From: Oscillospiraceae bacterium
GTDB taxonomy: Bacteria; Bacillota; Clostridia; Oscillospirales; Oscillospiraceae
Assembly: GCA_017435525.1 (NCBI GenBank)
Contig: JAFSEW010000005.1
Location: forward strand, 1 to 51,719
Reading direction: 5' to 3'
Length of the DNA stretch: 51,719 nucleotides
In this document: positions 17,249 to 25,275 of the stretch, in pieces
Numbering within the stretch: position 1 is the stretch's first letter
Layout of the letters: each line of letters starts with the position of its first letter
Notes under the pieces: generated by a model
Database searches by the model: none
The model's input: only the letters and a program-made list of their open reading frames with translations
What the model was told of the DNA's origin: nothing
Made by a program: the position numbers and the translations under genes

Positions 17249-18192
17249 TATGTTTCCCACTGAGAGACATCCAGGTCGCAGTATGGGTATTTTCGTTTCC
17301 ACCCGTCTTCTGTTCTTTGCACTGTGCTGCTGTGAGACCCGAGCAGCCGGACAATATCATACACATCGATCCAGATCTCCGACTGACATTCCTTCTGGCT
17401 TTCGTCAAACACCAGCTGCATTCCAAAGTGCAGATGCACTGTCTCAATATTTTCCGTGTTCTCCCGGTCTGAATACCCTGTGCGGCCCATAAAGCCAATG
17501 ACATCTCCCGCCTGCACCATATCCCCCTGCTGCAAATTCTTTGCAAAGGGGTGATTTTTTTGCAGATGGGCATAGTAGTAATACCGGCGGGAATCAAAGG
17601 ATCGGATGCCAATACGCCATCCGCCGTAACGGTTCCACCCTATGGCTTCCACAATGCCGCCCTCCACAGCGACAATGGGTGTCCCCTGTCCACCCATCAT
17701 ATCATGCCCCAGATGCTTTCTGGAAAATCCGAAGCTGCGGCCGACACCAAAATCATCGCAGTGACTGTAACCGTAGCCTGCCGCTATGGGAGAAAAGGCC
17801 TTCAGCCCATACGCAGGTTTCCAGACACCATCCACTTCAACGGCATAATGGCCCAGAAGCCCACCCAGCACAGCGTCATAGGCCTCATGATAGTAGCTAT
17901 AATAGCGGCAGAGCTCTCCCAGCAGTTCCTCCGGAGAACTATCCCCTTGCAGTTCCTTTGCTGCCTGCTTTACAGAGGCCAGGCCGCATTTTCCGCCGGT
18001 TCTGGCACCGGCCAGTGCCAGAATATCAATCCATGAAATATGCTTTTCCTGCTCACAGGTGGCAATGTCCCGCTCCATGGCATATTTCAGGGATTCATAG
18101 GGAACCTGAAAATCCACCCACTTAATGGTATCCGCTTTCGCCTGCGGCGTCATCAGCATGCACAGAAAAACTACAGAAAAAAGCCGCTTCAT
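17248..18192 (-). CDS. Secreted M23 (LytM-type) metallopeptidase
   Basis: Putative peptidoglycan endopeptidase acting outside the membrane. The 314-residue protein has a signal peptide (MKRLFSVVFLCMLM... to AKA, residues 1-20). An N-terminal helical part of about 120 residues contains a YYSYYHEAYDAVLGGLLG stretch. The M23 fold carries the zinc residues HLGHD (HxxxD) and HLHFG, with GVVEAIGWN/GDVIGFMG barrel-sandwich strands. All M23 metal ligands appear intact. Start moved 12 codons in to follow GAGGTGAGGAT. It begins 41 bases after dusB with no promoter visible, so probably co-transcribed. A SpoIIQ-like role is possible but unproven. Confidence 0.85.
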   Translation of the reverse strand: MKRLFSVVFLCMLMTPQAKADTIKWVDFQVPYESLKYAMERDIATCEQEKHISWIDILALAGARTGGKCGLASVKQAAKELQGDSSPEELLGELCRYYSYYHEAYDAVLGGLLGHYAVEVDGVWKPAYGLKAFSPIAAGYGYSHCDDFGVGRSFGFSRKHLGHDMMGGQGTPIVAVEGGIVEAIGWNRYGGWRIGIRSFDSRRYYYYAHLQKNHPFAKNLQQGDMVQAGDVIGFMGRTGYSDRENTENIETVHLHFGMQLVFDESQKECQSEIWIDVYDIVRLLGSHSSTVQRTEDGWKRKYPYCDLDVSQWET

Positions 18193-18233
18193 ATCCTCAC
18201 CTCGTAAGGCTAGGATGCGAAGCGGCATTTGTT

Positions 18234-19199
18234 TTATTCCAAATCGTTTTTAATTCCTTTGGCAATCCGGGCAATATCCTCCATGGAAGAAATTGCAGAG
18301 ATTTGAGTTTTATAGTAGCTGCTGTGGGATACGCCCCGCAGATACCATGCAAAATGCTTTCTGGCTTCCAGGCAGGCAATATGCTCGCCCTTATCTTCGA
18401 AGGCCAGCCGGAACTGCTCCAGCGCTACATCCACCCGGTCTGCCAGGCAGGGACGCCCGGGAATCTCCTGCTGCGCCATGGCTGCAGCCACCTGTTGAAA
18501 AATCCAGGGATCGCCGAAGGTGGTTCTGCCGATCATTAAGCCGTCTGCCCCGGTCCATTTCAGGCAGCGCAGCGCGGATTCCGCACCGACAATATCGCCG
18601 TTGGCAATGACAGGGATGGACAGCTGCTCCTTCACTTTGCGGATCATATCCCAATCCGCCACACCGGAATAGAGCATGCTTCTGGTTCTGCCGTGGACAG
18701 CCACCATAGCCGCGCCTGCCTGCTCCATACGCTTGGTAAAGTCCAGCACATTGATGGAACCTTTATCCCAACCCAGACGGCATTTCACGGTTACGGGAAC
18801 ATCCACCGCCTTCACCACTTCTTTTACAATGGCTTCAGCCAGTTCCGGGGTACGCATCAATCCGCAGCCGTCGCCGGAATTGGCGATCTTCGGCATAGGG
18901 CAGCCCATGTTGATATCCAGAAAATCGCAGCCGGAAATCTCCAGCGCCAACTGCGCGCCCTGTGCCATGATCCCGGGGTCATTGCCGAAAATCTGGGCAC
19001 CGCAAAGTCCCACAGGTGTTTTTTTCAAAAGTGCCGCGGATTTCTTATCCTTATACACCAATGCCCGGGAGGACACCATCTCCGTTACGGTGATATTGGC
19101 ACCCAGCTGCGCGCATATCGTCCGGAACGCCCAGTCCGTCACACCGGCCATAGGCCCCAGAACCAGGGGATTTTCAATTTCATACTTACCCAGCCGCAC
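18234..19199 (-). CDS. dusB: tRNA-dihydrouridine synthase
   Basis: FMN enzyme reducing uridines in the tRNA D-loop. The 321-residue protein has GPMAGVTDWAFR at residues 15-26, the catalytic-Cys motif MGCPMPKIANSGDG, KCRLGWD, VHGRTR and the FMN phosphate site (NGDI, GLMIGR). It starts with GTG at 19197-19199, after GGGAGGCGCAGGCT. Own promoter upstream. Confidence 0.95.
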   Translation of the reverse strand: MRLGKYEIENPLVLGPMAGVTDWAFRTICAQLGANITVTEMVSSRALVYKDKKSAALLKKTPVGLCGAQIFGNDPGIMAQGAQLALEISGCDFLDINMGCPMPKIANSGDGCGLMRTPELAEAIVKEVVKAVDVPVTVKCRLGWDKGSINVLDFTKRMEQAGAAMVAVHGRTRSMLYSGVADWDMIRKVKEQLSIPVIANGDIVGAESALRCLKWTGADGLMIGRTTFGDPWIFQQVAAAMAQQEIPGRPCLADRVDVALEQFRLAFEDKGEHIACLEARKHFAWYLRGVSHSSYYKTQISAISSMEDIARIAKGIKNDLE

Positions 19200-19232
19200 A
19201 GCCTGCGCCTCCCTTTTCTGTAATCGGGGAGG

Positions 19233-19261
19233 ATTATATCACAGTTTGCGTTATTTCGCAA
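19233..19261 (-). promoter_or_regulatory. Promoter of dusB-M23 unit
   Basis: Minus-strand TTGCGA (19256-19261) and TATAAT (19233-19238), 17-base spacer, in the gap ahead of dusB. Confidence 0.8.
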
Positions 19262-19262
19262 G

Positions 19263-19523
19263 TCAAAGAAGTACGCTGGCCAGCCAGATCGCCCCTGTAA
19301 TCAGCGCCCCACCCATGGCCCATACCGGACCGTAGTAACGGAGCTTTCGTTTATGCCGCTGGGAAGGTTCCCGGATCAGGCGGTTGGCCTCTTTTAAAAG
19401 CGCCGCATCCGTAATTCCCTCCTGCCCTACTGCGCTTTCTTTCAAAATAAAGATTGCCTGCTCAAACAGCTTGGGGTCCGGGCTGTGCACAACAATGACC
19501 TGCTTGGAAATACCTTTTACCAT
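19263..19523 (-). CDS. Conserved small protein with C-terminal membrane helix
   Basis: Function unknown. The 86-residue product begins MVKGISKQVIVVHSPDPKLF, a pattern I associate with a small conserved protein of clostridial genomes. It ends in one hydrophobic helix (VWAMGGALITGAIWLASVLL region, residues about 66-86), with an Arg/Lys-rich segment before it (SQRHKRKLRY). An upstream Met would add 17 residues; the start at 19523 is preferred for AGAGGTGGTAAAA. Confidence 0.75.
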   Translation of the reverse strand: MVKGISKQVIVVHSPDPKLFEQAIFILKESAVGQEGITDAALLKEANRLIREPSQRHKRKLRYYGPVWAMGGALITGAIWLASVLL

Positions 19524-19574
19524 TTTTACCACCTCTTGGAAGCAGTATGTCCCGTCACAAGGAAATTCATACAA

Positions 19575-19605
19575 AAAGCACGGCCTCTTACAGAGGCCGC
19601 GCTTT
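19575..19605 (-). terminator. Terminator of the 19620-20567 gene
   Basis: Minus-strand 13-bp stem AAAGCGCGGCCTC / GAGGCCGTGCTTT (one G-U) with a 5-base loop, followed by TTTTTGTATG. Confidence 0.85.
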
Positions 19606-19619
19606 CATTGTTCATTATT

Positions 19620-20567
19620 TTATTCCAGTACGATGTACTTCTGACCTGCTACATTCATGCTTGTCTTGCGAAGCAGGGTGAATACACCCAGACCGGCAAA
19701 CAGCAGGCCGACAGCCATATTGCCAAGGGTGGCTCTGAAATACCCAGCGTCTGCAACCAGCAGCATCATGAGCAATCCGGGAATATCAGCGACCCCGTAG
19801 CCAGGAAGCTCACCGCTGCTGATCATTCCCAGCAGCGTAAATGCGTCCGCGGCAAAGTTACCCACCAGCACGCCTACAATCACAGCAAGAATCAAAATAG
19901 CAACCTTGGCCTTGCCTTGCTTACCCCTGAGCAGGTTGTAGCCCTTTTCGGCCAGCCAGCCAATTACAAAGCCCACCAAAGAAGCCACATAGCCCATATT
20001 CAGCACAACAGCCCAAAGAATCGCACCAACCAATGCGCCAATCAGCGCACCAATGGTACCTGTCAGGTAGGAGCCTGTGGCTTCCTCCTGCTGTCTTGTG
20101 TTTTCGTCTGATATCTCTCGGGAAACCTTCTGGGCGCAGGCATCGTGCATATGGTAAGCAATGCCATTGACCAGCACCCACCGACCGGAGGTGATCTCCA
20201 TGCCGCACTCGGAGCATACATTTCCCTGAGCAGCACCGTACTGGCTCAGCAAAGGCATAAACCAATCCACAAACGCCCGGATCTTCTTCATGGTTCCAAC
20301 AGTATCCGTAAATACAATGTGAACGGTACGCAGACCAAACTCCAGCTTTTGCACTCTGTAGGTTCTGGAAATATCAACGGTGTTCACTGCCTGAATCAGC
20401 TGATCCTTCTGCTCTTCAGAAGGGAATCTTGTTGCTATAGTCAGAATTTTGATATTAGAGCCTTCCATCATCGTTGCGGCAAAGCCCTGAAGATTTCCGT
20501 AGGCAACACCCTGTGCCACCTTCATGCCGTTTTCTGCAGCATATTTTTTAAGCCCGGAACCAACCAT
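19620..20567 (-). CDS. Membrane protein with an N-terminal soluble domain and a LIM-like Cys/His cluster
   Basis: Function unknown. The 315-residue protein has a soluble N-terminal domain (residues 1-115), then a possible zinc knuckle CSECG ... HMHDAC (residues about 118-145), and four or five hydrophobic helices from residue 165 to about 300. A GxxxG-rich segment (GTIGALIGALVGAILW) starts the membrane part. I do not recognise a family. Single gene with a strong promoter and terminator, next to a divergent XRE regulator that may control it. Confidence 0.75.
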   Translation of the reverse strand: MVGSGLKKYAAENGMKVAQGVAYGNLQGFAATMMEGSNIKILTIATRFPSEEQKDQLIQAVNTVDISRTYRVQKLEFGLRTVHIVFTDTVGTMKKIRAFVDWFMPLLSQYGAAQGNVCSECGMEITSGRWVLVNGIAYHMHDACAQKVSREISDENTRQQEEATGSYLTGTIGALIGALVGAILWAVVLNMGYVASLVGFVIGWLAEKGYNLLRGKQGKAKVAILILAVIVGVLVGNFAADAFTLLGMISSGELPGYGVADIPGLLMMLLVADAGYFRATLGNMAVGLLFAGLGVFTLLRKTSMNVAGQKYIVLE

Positions 20568-20596
20568 AAGTTACACCTCTTTCTATATGTCGGGTT

Positions 20597-20625
20597 TATG
20601 AATGCATTATAGCATAGTTCCCGGC
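20597..20625 (-). promoter_or_regulatory. Promoter of the 19620-20567 membrane-protein gene
   Basis: Minus-strand TTGCAT and perfect TATAAT with a 17-base spacer, about 35 bases ahead of the start; coordinates are approximate to within a few bases. Confidence 0.82.
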
Positions 20626-20638
20626 AAAATGCAAGTTT

Positions 20639-20658
20639 TAGTTCAGCTACATGAACTA
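20639..20658. promoter_or_regulatory. Dyad in the divergent region (possible operator)
   Basis: TAGTTCA / TGAACTA, 7-bp inverted repeat with a 6-base centre, lying between the membrane-protein promoter and the XRE gene. A candidate site for the XRE protein. Confidence 0.5.
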
Positions 20659-20716
20659 TTATTTCTCCGTTTCCACATATAATTAATGTGAAATTGTGAA
20701 ATGGGTGGTGATCCTC

Positions 20717-20956
20717 TTGCAACTGAATCAGGCTGTTAGTCTGCGGCTTTCTGAGCTTCTGGAAGAAAGAAATATGACCCAGTATCAGCTGTTCATGCTG
20801 AGCGGCGTTCCCAAGTCCACCATTCATAATCTGATTTCCTGCAGCTATACTTCCGTCAAGCTGCGGATCATCCATGAACTTTGCCAGGGGTTCCAAATCA
20901 GCATCTCTGATTTTTTCAGTTCGCCCCTGTTTGATGAAGTAAATCTTGACCCATAA
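20717..20956 (+). CDS. XRE-family helix-turn-helix regulator
   Basis: Small DNA-binding protein of 79 residues consisting of one Cro/C1-type HTH (SLRLSELLEERNMTQYQL, then SGVPKSTIHNLI) with no partner domain. A TTG start at 20717 is preferred because GGTGGTGATCCTC precedes it and family members begin about nine residues before SLRL; a GTG at 20696 is possible. It is divergent from the membrane-protein gene. Confidence 0.82.
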   Translation: MQLNQAVSLRLSELLEERNMTQYQLFMLSGVPKSTIHNLISCSYTSVKLRIIHELCQGFQISISDFFSSPLFDEVNLDP

Positions 20957-20983
20957 AAAAGCAGAGGCATTGCCTCTGCTTTT
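20957..20983. terminator. Bidirectional terminator between XRE gene and ttcA
   Basis: Stem AAAAGCAGAGGCA / TGCCTCTGCTTTT between converging genes, with A and T tracts on both sides. It overlaps the last codon of ttcA. Confidence 0.88.
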
Positions 20984-21722
20984 ACTGTTGACCTCTGGGG
21001 CGCTTATAACGGCCTCTGGGTTCCCATTCCGGCAAGGGGAATCTCTGCATGGCGCCAAAAATGCGCTCCTTCAAATCGGGATACTGAGCGCTGAGATCGT
21101 AGATCAGGTTCTTCACCTCTTCCCGCTTGGTGGTCTTATCCACGGGGCAGCGGTTTTCGATTACCGGCAGTTCCTGTCTGCTGACAAAATTATCGATGGT
21201 CTTTTCGTGAATATACAACATGGGACGGATCTGAATGATGCCGGTGCGATCCAGATCGGTGACCGGTTGGAAACAACTGATGCGGCCTTCATACAGCAGT
21301 GACATCAGGAAAGTTTCCACAGCATCATCATAGTGATGCCCCAGCGCCAGCTTATTCATGTCACGATCCAGAATCGCCTGATTCAGCGCACCCCGACGCA
21401 TCTTGGAACACAGAGAACAAGGGTTCTTCTCCTGCCGATGCTCAAAAATGACCGGCCCAATCTCTGTGGGTACTACCGTATAAGGAACATCCAGCTTTTC
21501 GCAAAGTTCCCGAATCGCACCGTAGTCCATGCCTAATCCCATATCGATGGTAATCGCTTCCAGATGGAAGGCATTATGGTTATATTTACGCAGTTCCGCC
21601 AGAAATACCAGCAGTGCAAGGGAATCTTTACCGCCGGAAACACCTACGGCAATCCGATCACCCTGCTGAATCATTTGATAATCTTCCACGCACCGGCGAA
21701 CCAGGCCAATCAGCTTCTGCAT
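20982..21722 (-). CDS. ttcA: tRNA 2-thiocytidine biosynthesis protein TtcA-like
   Basis: Iron-sulfur PP-loop enzyme that thiolates C32 of certain tRNAs. The 246-residue protein has the PP-loop SGGKDS (residues about 31-36), PCSLCSKMRRG with the CxxC Fe-S ligands, and GHHYDDAVET. The start at 21722 follows AGGAGGAAATCCAACA; an upstream Met is rejected. It could be another TtcA/TtuA-class thiolase, but the CxxC spacing favours TtcA. Confidence 0.88.
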   Translation of the reverse strand: MQKLIGLVRRCVEDYQMIQQGDRIAVGVSGGKDSLALLVFLAELRKYNHNAFHLEAITIDMGLGMDYGAIRELCEKLDVPYTVVPTEIGPVIFEHRQEKNPCSLCSKMRRGALNQAILDRDMNKLALGHHYDDAVETFLMSLLYEGRISCFQPVTDLDRTGIIQIRPMLYIHEKTIDNFVSRQELPVIENRCPVDKTTKREEVKNLIYDLSAQYPDLKERIFGAMQRFPLPEWEPRGRYKRPRGQQ

Positions 21723-21760
21723 TGTTGGATTTCCTCCTGTTTTATGTAAAAATAGCAAGT

Positions 21761-21800
21761 GAGAATTCAAGAGCATTCAAGAGCATTTACGAGCATTTTA
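21761..21800. repeat. Four tandem 10-base repeats upstream of ttcA
   Basis: Four consecutive 10-base units of the form GAG(C/A)ATT(C/T)(A/T)(A/C) with one or a few changes each, 40-80 bases ahead of ttcA and before the rplM promoter. The period is close to one helical turn. Confidence 0.7.
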
Positions 21801-21840
21801 AAGTTTATCTTGCATTTCGCAAATTTCTTCAAAAAACATG

Positions 21841-21869
21841 TTGACATTTCATTTTTGGTATGGTATAAA
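21841..21869 (+). promoter_or_regulatory. Promoter of rplM-rpsI
   Basis: TTGACA (21841-21846) and TATAAA (21864-21869), 17-base spacer. Confidence 0.92.
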
Positions 21870-21880
21870 GTTCAAGCGTC

Positions 21881-21901
21881 TTGAGGGTATTGTACTCTCA
21901 A
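21881..21901 (+). promoter_or_regulatory. rplM leader hairpin (L13-leader-like)
   Basis: Stem TTGAGGGTA / TACTCTCAA (9 bp with one G-U) and a 3-base loop at the 5' end of the rplM message. Firmicute rplM genes often carry an autoregulatory L13 leader; this hairpin sits in the right place, but I cannot confirm the full consensus. Confidence 0.55.
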
Positions 21902-21946
21902 CCATTGAATTTGTCAAAATATTTTAACCTAATCGGAGGAACGAAT

Positions 21947-22378
21947 ATGTCCACTACACTCGCTAAGACCGAGACCGTTGAGCGCAAGTGGTATGTGCTG
22001 GATGCTGCCGGTAAGCCCCTGGGCCGTACCGCTGTCATCGCTGCTAACCTGCTGCGCGGCAAGCACAAGGTCGACTTCACCCCCAACGTTGACTGCGGCG
22101 ACTGCGTCATCATCATCAACACCGACAAGGCTATCCTGACCGGCAAGAAGGCTGATCAGAAGGTCTACTACCGCGTTTCCGGCTGGATCGGCGGTCTGAA
22201 GGAGACCAAGGCTCGCGTTATGATGGAGAAGCGCTCCGACTACGCTGTTGAGCTGGCCGTCAAGGGCATGCTGCCCAAGAACACCCTGGGCAAGCACTGC
22301 ATGACCCGCCTGCACCTGTATAAGGGTGCTGAGCATCCCCATGCCGCCCAGAAGCCCGAAGCCTGGACCCTGGACTGA
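21947..22378 (+). CDS. rplM: 50S ribosomal protein L13
   Basis: Early-assembling 50S protein. The 143 residues contain [15 protein letters not shown], the L13 signature [10 protein letters not shown] and [11 protein letters not shown]. Codon use is strongly biased, as expected for a highly expressed gene. The start follows GGAGGAACGAAT. Confidence 0.98.
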   Translation: MSTTLAKTETVERKWYVLDAAGKPLGRTAVIAANLLRGKHKVDFTPNVDCGDCVIIINTDKAILTGKKADQKVYYRVSGWIGGLKETKARVMMEKRSDYAVELAVKGMLPKNTLGKHCMTRLHLYKGAEHPHAAQKPEAWTLD

Positions 22379-22395
22379 TTTGGAGGTAATTGACT

Positions 22396-22800
22396 ATGTA
22401 CGAGAGCAAGAAGAAGTATAGCTACGGCACCGGCCGCCGTAAGTCCTCCGTTGCCCGTGTTCGCGTTTACGAGAACGGCACCGGTTCCATCATCATCAAT
22501 GGCCGCGACATCGACGAGTACTTCGGTCTGGAGACCCTGAAGCTGATCGTTCGTCAGCCCCTGGTCACCACCGACATGCTGGGCAAGGTTGACATCGTTG
22601 TCACCGTCGCCGGCGGCGGCGTTTCCGGCCAGGCCGGCGCTATCCGTCACGGCATTTCCCGCGCCCTGCTGACCATCAACCCCGAGTACCGCGCTTCTCT
22701 GAAGGCTGCCGGTTTCCTGACCCGCGACCCCAGAATGAAGGAAAGAAAGAAGTACGGTCTGAAGGCCGCCCGTCGCGCTCCCCAGTTCTCCAAGAGATAA
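22396..22800 (+). CDS. rpsI: 30S ribosomal protein S9
   Basis: 30S head protein whose C-terminal tail contacts P-site tRNA. The 134 residues include [33 protein letters not shown] and the classic tail APQFSKR. The start at 22396 lies 9 bases after GGAGGT. The last codons form one end of the direct repeats that bound the accessory segment to the right; the gene itself is intact. Confidence 0.98.
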   Translation: MYESKKKYSYGTGRRKSSVARVRVYENGTGSIIINGRDIDEYFGLETLKLIVRQPLVTTDMLGKVDIVVTVAGGGVSGQAGAIRHGISRALLTINPEYRASLKAAGFLTRDPRMKERKKYGLKAARRAPQFSKR

Positions 22801-22827
22801 TCTACTTCTCACCAAGAACTTCAAAAG

Positions 22828-22862
22828 CCCAGAAACCGCAATGGTTTCTGGGTTTTCTTTTT
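22828..22862 (+). terminator. Terminator of rplM-rpsI
   Basis: Perfect 10-bp stem CCCAGAAACC / GGTTTCTGGG with a GCAAT loop, followed by TTTTCTTTTT. A near-identical copy lies at about 29129-29163. Confidence 0.93.
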
Positions 22863-22976
22863 GCCCTACACATTTCTGGTTGGTTACCTGCATCGTTTGG
22901 AACAATCCCATCGGAAAACTACCCCATTTTTCCGGCTCAAGAGCCGAGAAAAATCTACAATTTAGGAGGATTTTTA

Positions 22977-23109
22977 TGAAAACAGGACTTACCAAGAAGC
23001 AGAAAGTCACTGAGGTATATTACAATGCCAACGATTCTACCGCTGAGGCCTACACCCACCACCGCAAGGTGGCAAGCGAATTGGCCAAGGAAAAAGTTTT
23101 CCTAACAAA
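22977..23109 (+). pseudogene. Internally deleted copy of the small mobile-element gene at 29558
   Basis: The ATG at 22977 with AGGAGG upstream opens MKTGLTKKQKVTEVYYNAND, matching the protein at 29558-29845. After AYTH it jumps straight to RKVASELAKEK, the last part of that protein. The region between (about 50 codons) is missing and a one-base shift at the end destroys the original stop, so the frame runs on to 23173. It is a remnant. Confidence 0.8.
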
Positions 23110-23169
23110 TAAGACAAACTCATGCATGTTAATGACTTCCCTCCATACTTTTTTGTATGATATTGGGGA

Positions 23170-23197
23170 TTGACTTTTCATTCTTGACGAGTATAAT
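23170..23197 (+). promoter_or_regulatory. Promoter of the Re-citrate synthase operon
   Basis: TTGACT (23170-23175) and perfect TATAAT (23192-23197), 16-base spacer. Confidence 0.82.
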
Positions 23198-23211
23198 TGT
23201 ATACAATTATA
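23192..23211. promoter_or_regulatory. Perfect 20-base palindromic operator (GntR/FCD type)
   Basis: TATAATTGTATACAATTATA is its own reverse complement. Its core TTGTATACAA matches the usual operator form of FCD-type GntR regulators, and it overlaps the -10 box. The GntR regulator in the same operon is the obvious ligand-responsive repressor, so negative autoregulation is inferred. Confidence 0.85.
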
Positions 23212-23234
23212 CGGCATTGAAAGGATGATGACAT

Positions 23235-24608
23235 ATGCTTGAGATTTCCAGCAAGACCAACCTGTTGGAGCAGAAATCCTACAAGTACTCTTTACAGGAT
23301 GTAGCTGAGCCCAACCTGCAGCGTGATATTTACAGCTACGGAACGGTGCCGAAGGTTTCTTTTAACCACCGCAGGGTCCCCCTGAATATGCCAGAAGAAA
23401 TTTGGATCACCGATACCACCCTCCGGGACGGGCAGCAATCGGTGGAACCCTACAGTGTGGATCAGATTGTTAAAATCTATCAGTATCTTTCCAAGCTGGG
23501 TGGCCCCTACGGTATTATCCGGCAGACAGAATTCTTCATTTACAGCAAAAAGGATCGGGAGGCATTGGAAAAGTGTCTTTCTCTGGATTTGAAATTTCCT
23601 GAGATCACCAGTTGGATCCGTGCCAGCAAAGAGGACTTTCGGCTTGTCCGGGAGTTGGGCTTGAAGGAAACCGGCATTCTTGTCAGCTGCAGCGATTATC
23701 ACATCTTTAAAAAGATGAGAATGACCAGAAAACAGGCTCTGGAACATTATCTTGCTACCATTTCCGATGCATTTGAAGCGGGTGTTATTCCCCGCTGCCA
23801 CCTGGAGGATATTACCCGGGCAGATTTTTACGGCTTTGTGGTTCCCTTTGTCAATGAGCTGCAAAAGCTTTCCCAGCAGGCAGGGATTCCGGTAAAGATT
23901 CGGGCCTGTGACACCATGGGTTACGGCGTGCCTTATACGGAAGCCGCTTTGCCCAGAAGTGTTGCCGGCATTATTTACGGCTTGCAGCACTATTCGGATG
24001 TCCCCAGCGAGTATCTGGAATGGCACGGTCACAACGATTTTTATAAAGCCGTTGCTAATGCCTCCACCGCCTGGCTCTACGGCGCTTGCGCAGTAAACTG
24101 CTCCCTGCTGGGAATCGGTGAGCGCACCGGAAATATTCCGTTGGAAGCCATGGTGTTTGAGTATGCCTCCCTCCGGGGTTCTATGGACGGGATGGATCCC
24201 ACTGTGATTACGGAAATCGGGGAATTCTTCCAAAAGGATATCGGCTATCAAATCCCGGTAATGACTCCCTTTGTGGGAAAGAACTTCAACTCCACTCGGG
24301 CTGGAATTCATGCAGACGGTTTGCTGAAAGACGCAGAAATCTACACGATTTTTGATACCCACAAGCTGCTAAACCGCCCGGCAACCGTAGAAATCAGCAA
24401 GACATCGGGCCTGGCAGGCATTGCCTACTGGATCAACCAAAATTACCATCTGGCTCCGGAGCGCGAGATTAACAAAAATGATCCTCTTGTGCTTGCGTTA
24501 AAGCGTTGGGTGGACAGTGAGTATGACGCAGACAGGCAAACTATGATTTCCTGCAAGGAACTGGAAGAAAAAATTAAAGAGCTGGCTCCAGGCCGGTTTG
24601 CGGTTTAA
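23235..24608 (+). CDS. Re-type citrate synthase (homocitrate/isopropylmalate synthase superfamily)
   Basis: Predicted to condense acetyl-CoA with oxaloacetate to citrate with Re stereochemistry, as shown for Clostridium kluyveri. The 457-residue protein has the DRE-TIM signature WITDTTLRDGQQ (residues about 56-67), the metal-binding HGHND motif, and the GERTGNIPLEAM motif. It lacks the long C-terminal LeuA regulatory domain. The unusual N-terminal 50 residues and immediate linkage to aconitase and isocitrate dehydrogenase favour Re-citrate synthase over homocitrate or isopropylmalate synthase; no leuB or leuCD is present. First gene of its operon, with AAAGGATGATGACAT upstream. Confidence 0.82.
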   Translation: MLEISSKTNLLEQKSYKYSLQDVAEPNLQRDIYSYGTVPKVSFNHRRVPLNMPEEIWITDTTLRDGQQSVEPYSVDQIVKIYQYLSKLGGPYGIIRQTEFFIYSKKDREALEKCLSLDLKFPEITSWIRASKEDFRLVRELGLKETGILVSCSDYHIFKKMRMTRKQALEHYLATISDAFEAGVIPRCHLEDITRADFYGFVVPFVNELQKLSQQAGIPVKIRACDTMGYGVPYTEAALPRSVAGIIYGLQHYSDVPSEYLEWHGHNDFYKAVANASTAWLYGACAVNCSLLGIGERTGNIPLEAMVFEYASLRGSMDGMDPTVITEIGEFFQKDIGYQIPVMTPFVGKNFNSTRAGIHADGLLKDAEIYTIFDTHKLLNRPATVEISKTSGLAGIAYWINQNYHLAPEREINKNDPLVLALKRWVDSEYDADRQTMISCKELEEKIKELAPGRFAV

Positions 24609-24621
24609 GGAGGAAATCCCA

Positions 24622-25275
24622 ATGACAGAATTTAAAACTGTTTCCCTGGCAGACCAGGTTTTTGAACGGCTGGAAAATGACATTATTACCGGCACTTATC
24701 CTCGGGGAGAAATCTTAACGGAGCTTAAGCTGGTGGAGCAGCTGGGGGTCAGCCGGACACCCATCCGGGAAGCGTTGCGTCGGCTGGAACAGGAACGGCT
24801 GATCCGGGAATCCGGAAAAGGCTCTGTAGTTTTGGGCATTACAGTGGAGGATCTGGTGGACATAATGAATATCCGTCAGCGAATTGAGGGGCTTGCAGCT
24901 TACTATGCCACCAAGAACCTGACCCCGGAGGGTCTGGAAGAGTTGAAGCAAATCAGCGAATTGCAGGACTTCTACTACACAAAAAAGGATGTTGAGCATC
25001 TGCGGCAGATGGACGACCGGTTCCATGATACCATTTATGAGTTGAGCCGGCGAACCATTATCCGGGACACATTGCTTCCCCTGCACCGGAAAACCATGCG
25101 CTACCGGAAAATCTCTATCGAGGATCCTGCTCGGCTGGATCGTTCCATTCAGGAACACAAGGCCATTTTTGAAGCTATTGCCTCCGGGGATGCAGACCTG
25201 GCATCCGAGTTGATCACTCAGCATATCATCCGTGCTAAGGAAAATATGATCGCGAGGTTTGATTATCATGGGTAA
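24622..25275 (+). CDS. GntR-family regulator with FCD ligand domain
   Basis: DNA-binding regulator of the surrounding operon. The 217 residues have a winged HTH (residues 8-75; LTELKLVEQLGVSRTPIREALRRLEQERLI region) and an all-helical FCD domain with the expected metal residues in DDRFHDTIYELS, QEHKAIFEAI and the TQHIIRAKENM helix. FCD domains often bind carboxylic acids, so citrate or 2-oxoglutarate is a reasonable but untested ligand. AAGGAGGAAATCCCA precedes the start at 24622. It ends inside the aconitase gene (8-base overlap). Confidence 0.9.
   Translation: MTEFKTVSLADQVFERLENDIITGTYPRGEILTELKLVEQLGVSRTPIREALRRLEQERLIRESGKGSVVLGITVEDLVDIMNIRQRIEGLAAYYATKNLTPEGLEELKQISELQDFYYTKKDVEHLRQMDDRFHDTIYELSRRTIIRDTLLPLHRKTMRYRKISIEDPARLDRSIQEHKAIFEAIASGDADLASELITQHIIRAKENMIARFDYHG

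Larger units (their letters stand above)
22789..23109 (+). repeat. Left direct repeat of the accessory segment (starts in rpsI)
   Basis: From TCCAAGAGATAATCT (22789-22803, the last rpsI codons) through the rpsI terminator, a 110-base spacer and the start of a small gene, this stretch is repeated at 29091-29262 plus 29543-29640 with scattered substitutions. The right copy is interrupted by a MITE. It suggests an integration or accretion site at the 3' end of rpsI. Confidence 0.85.

Noticed and set aside
19239-19261. A further copy of the CGCAAAC repeat near dusB
   Set aside because: AACGCAAAC occurs there, but it is part of the dusB promoter spacer and lacks both flanking hairpins.
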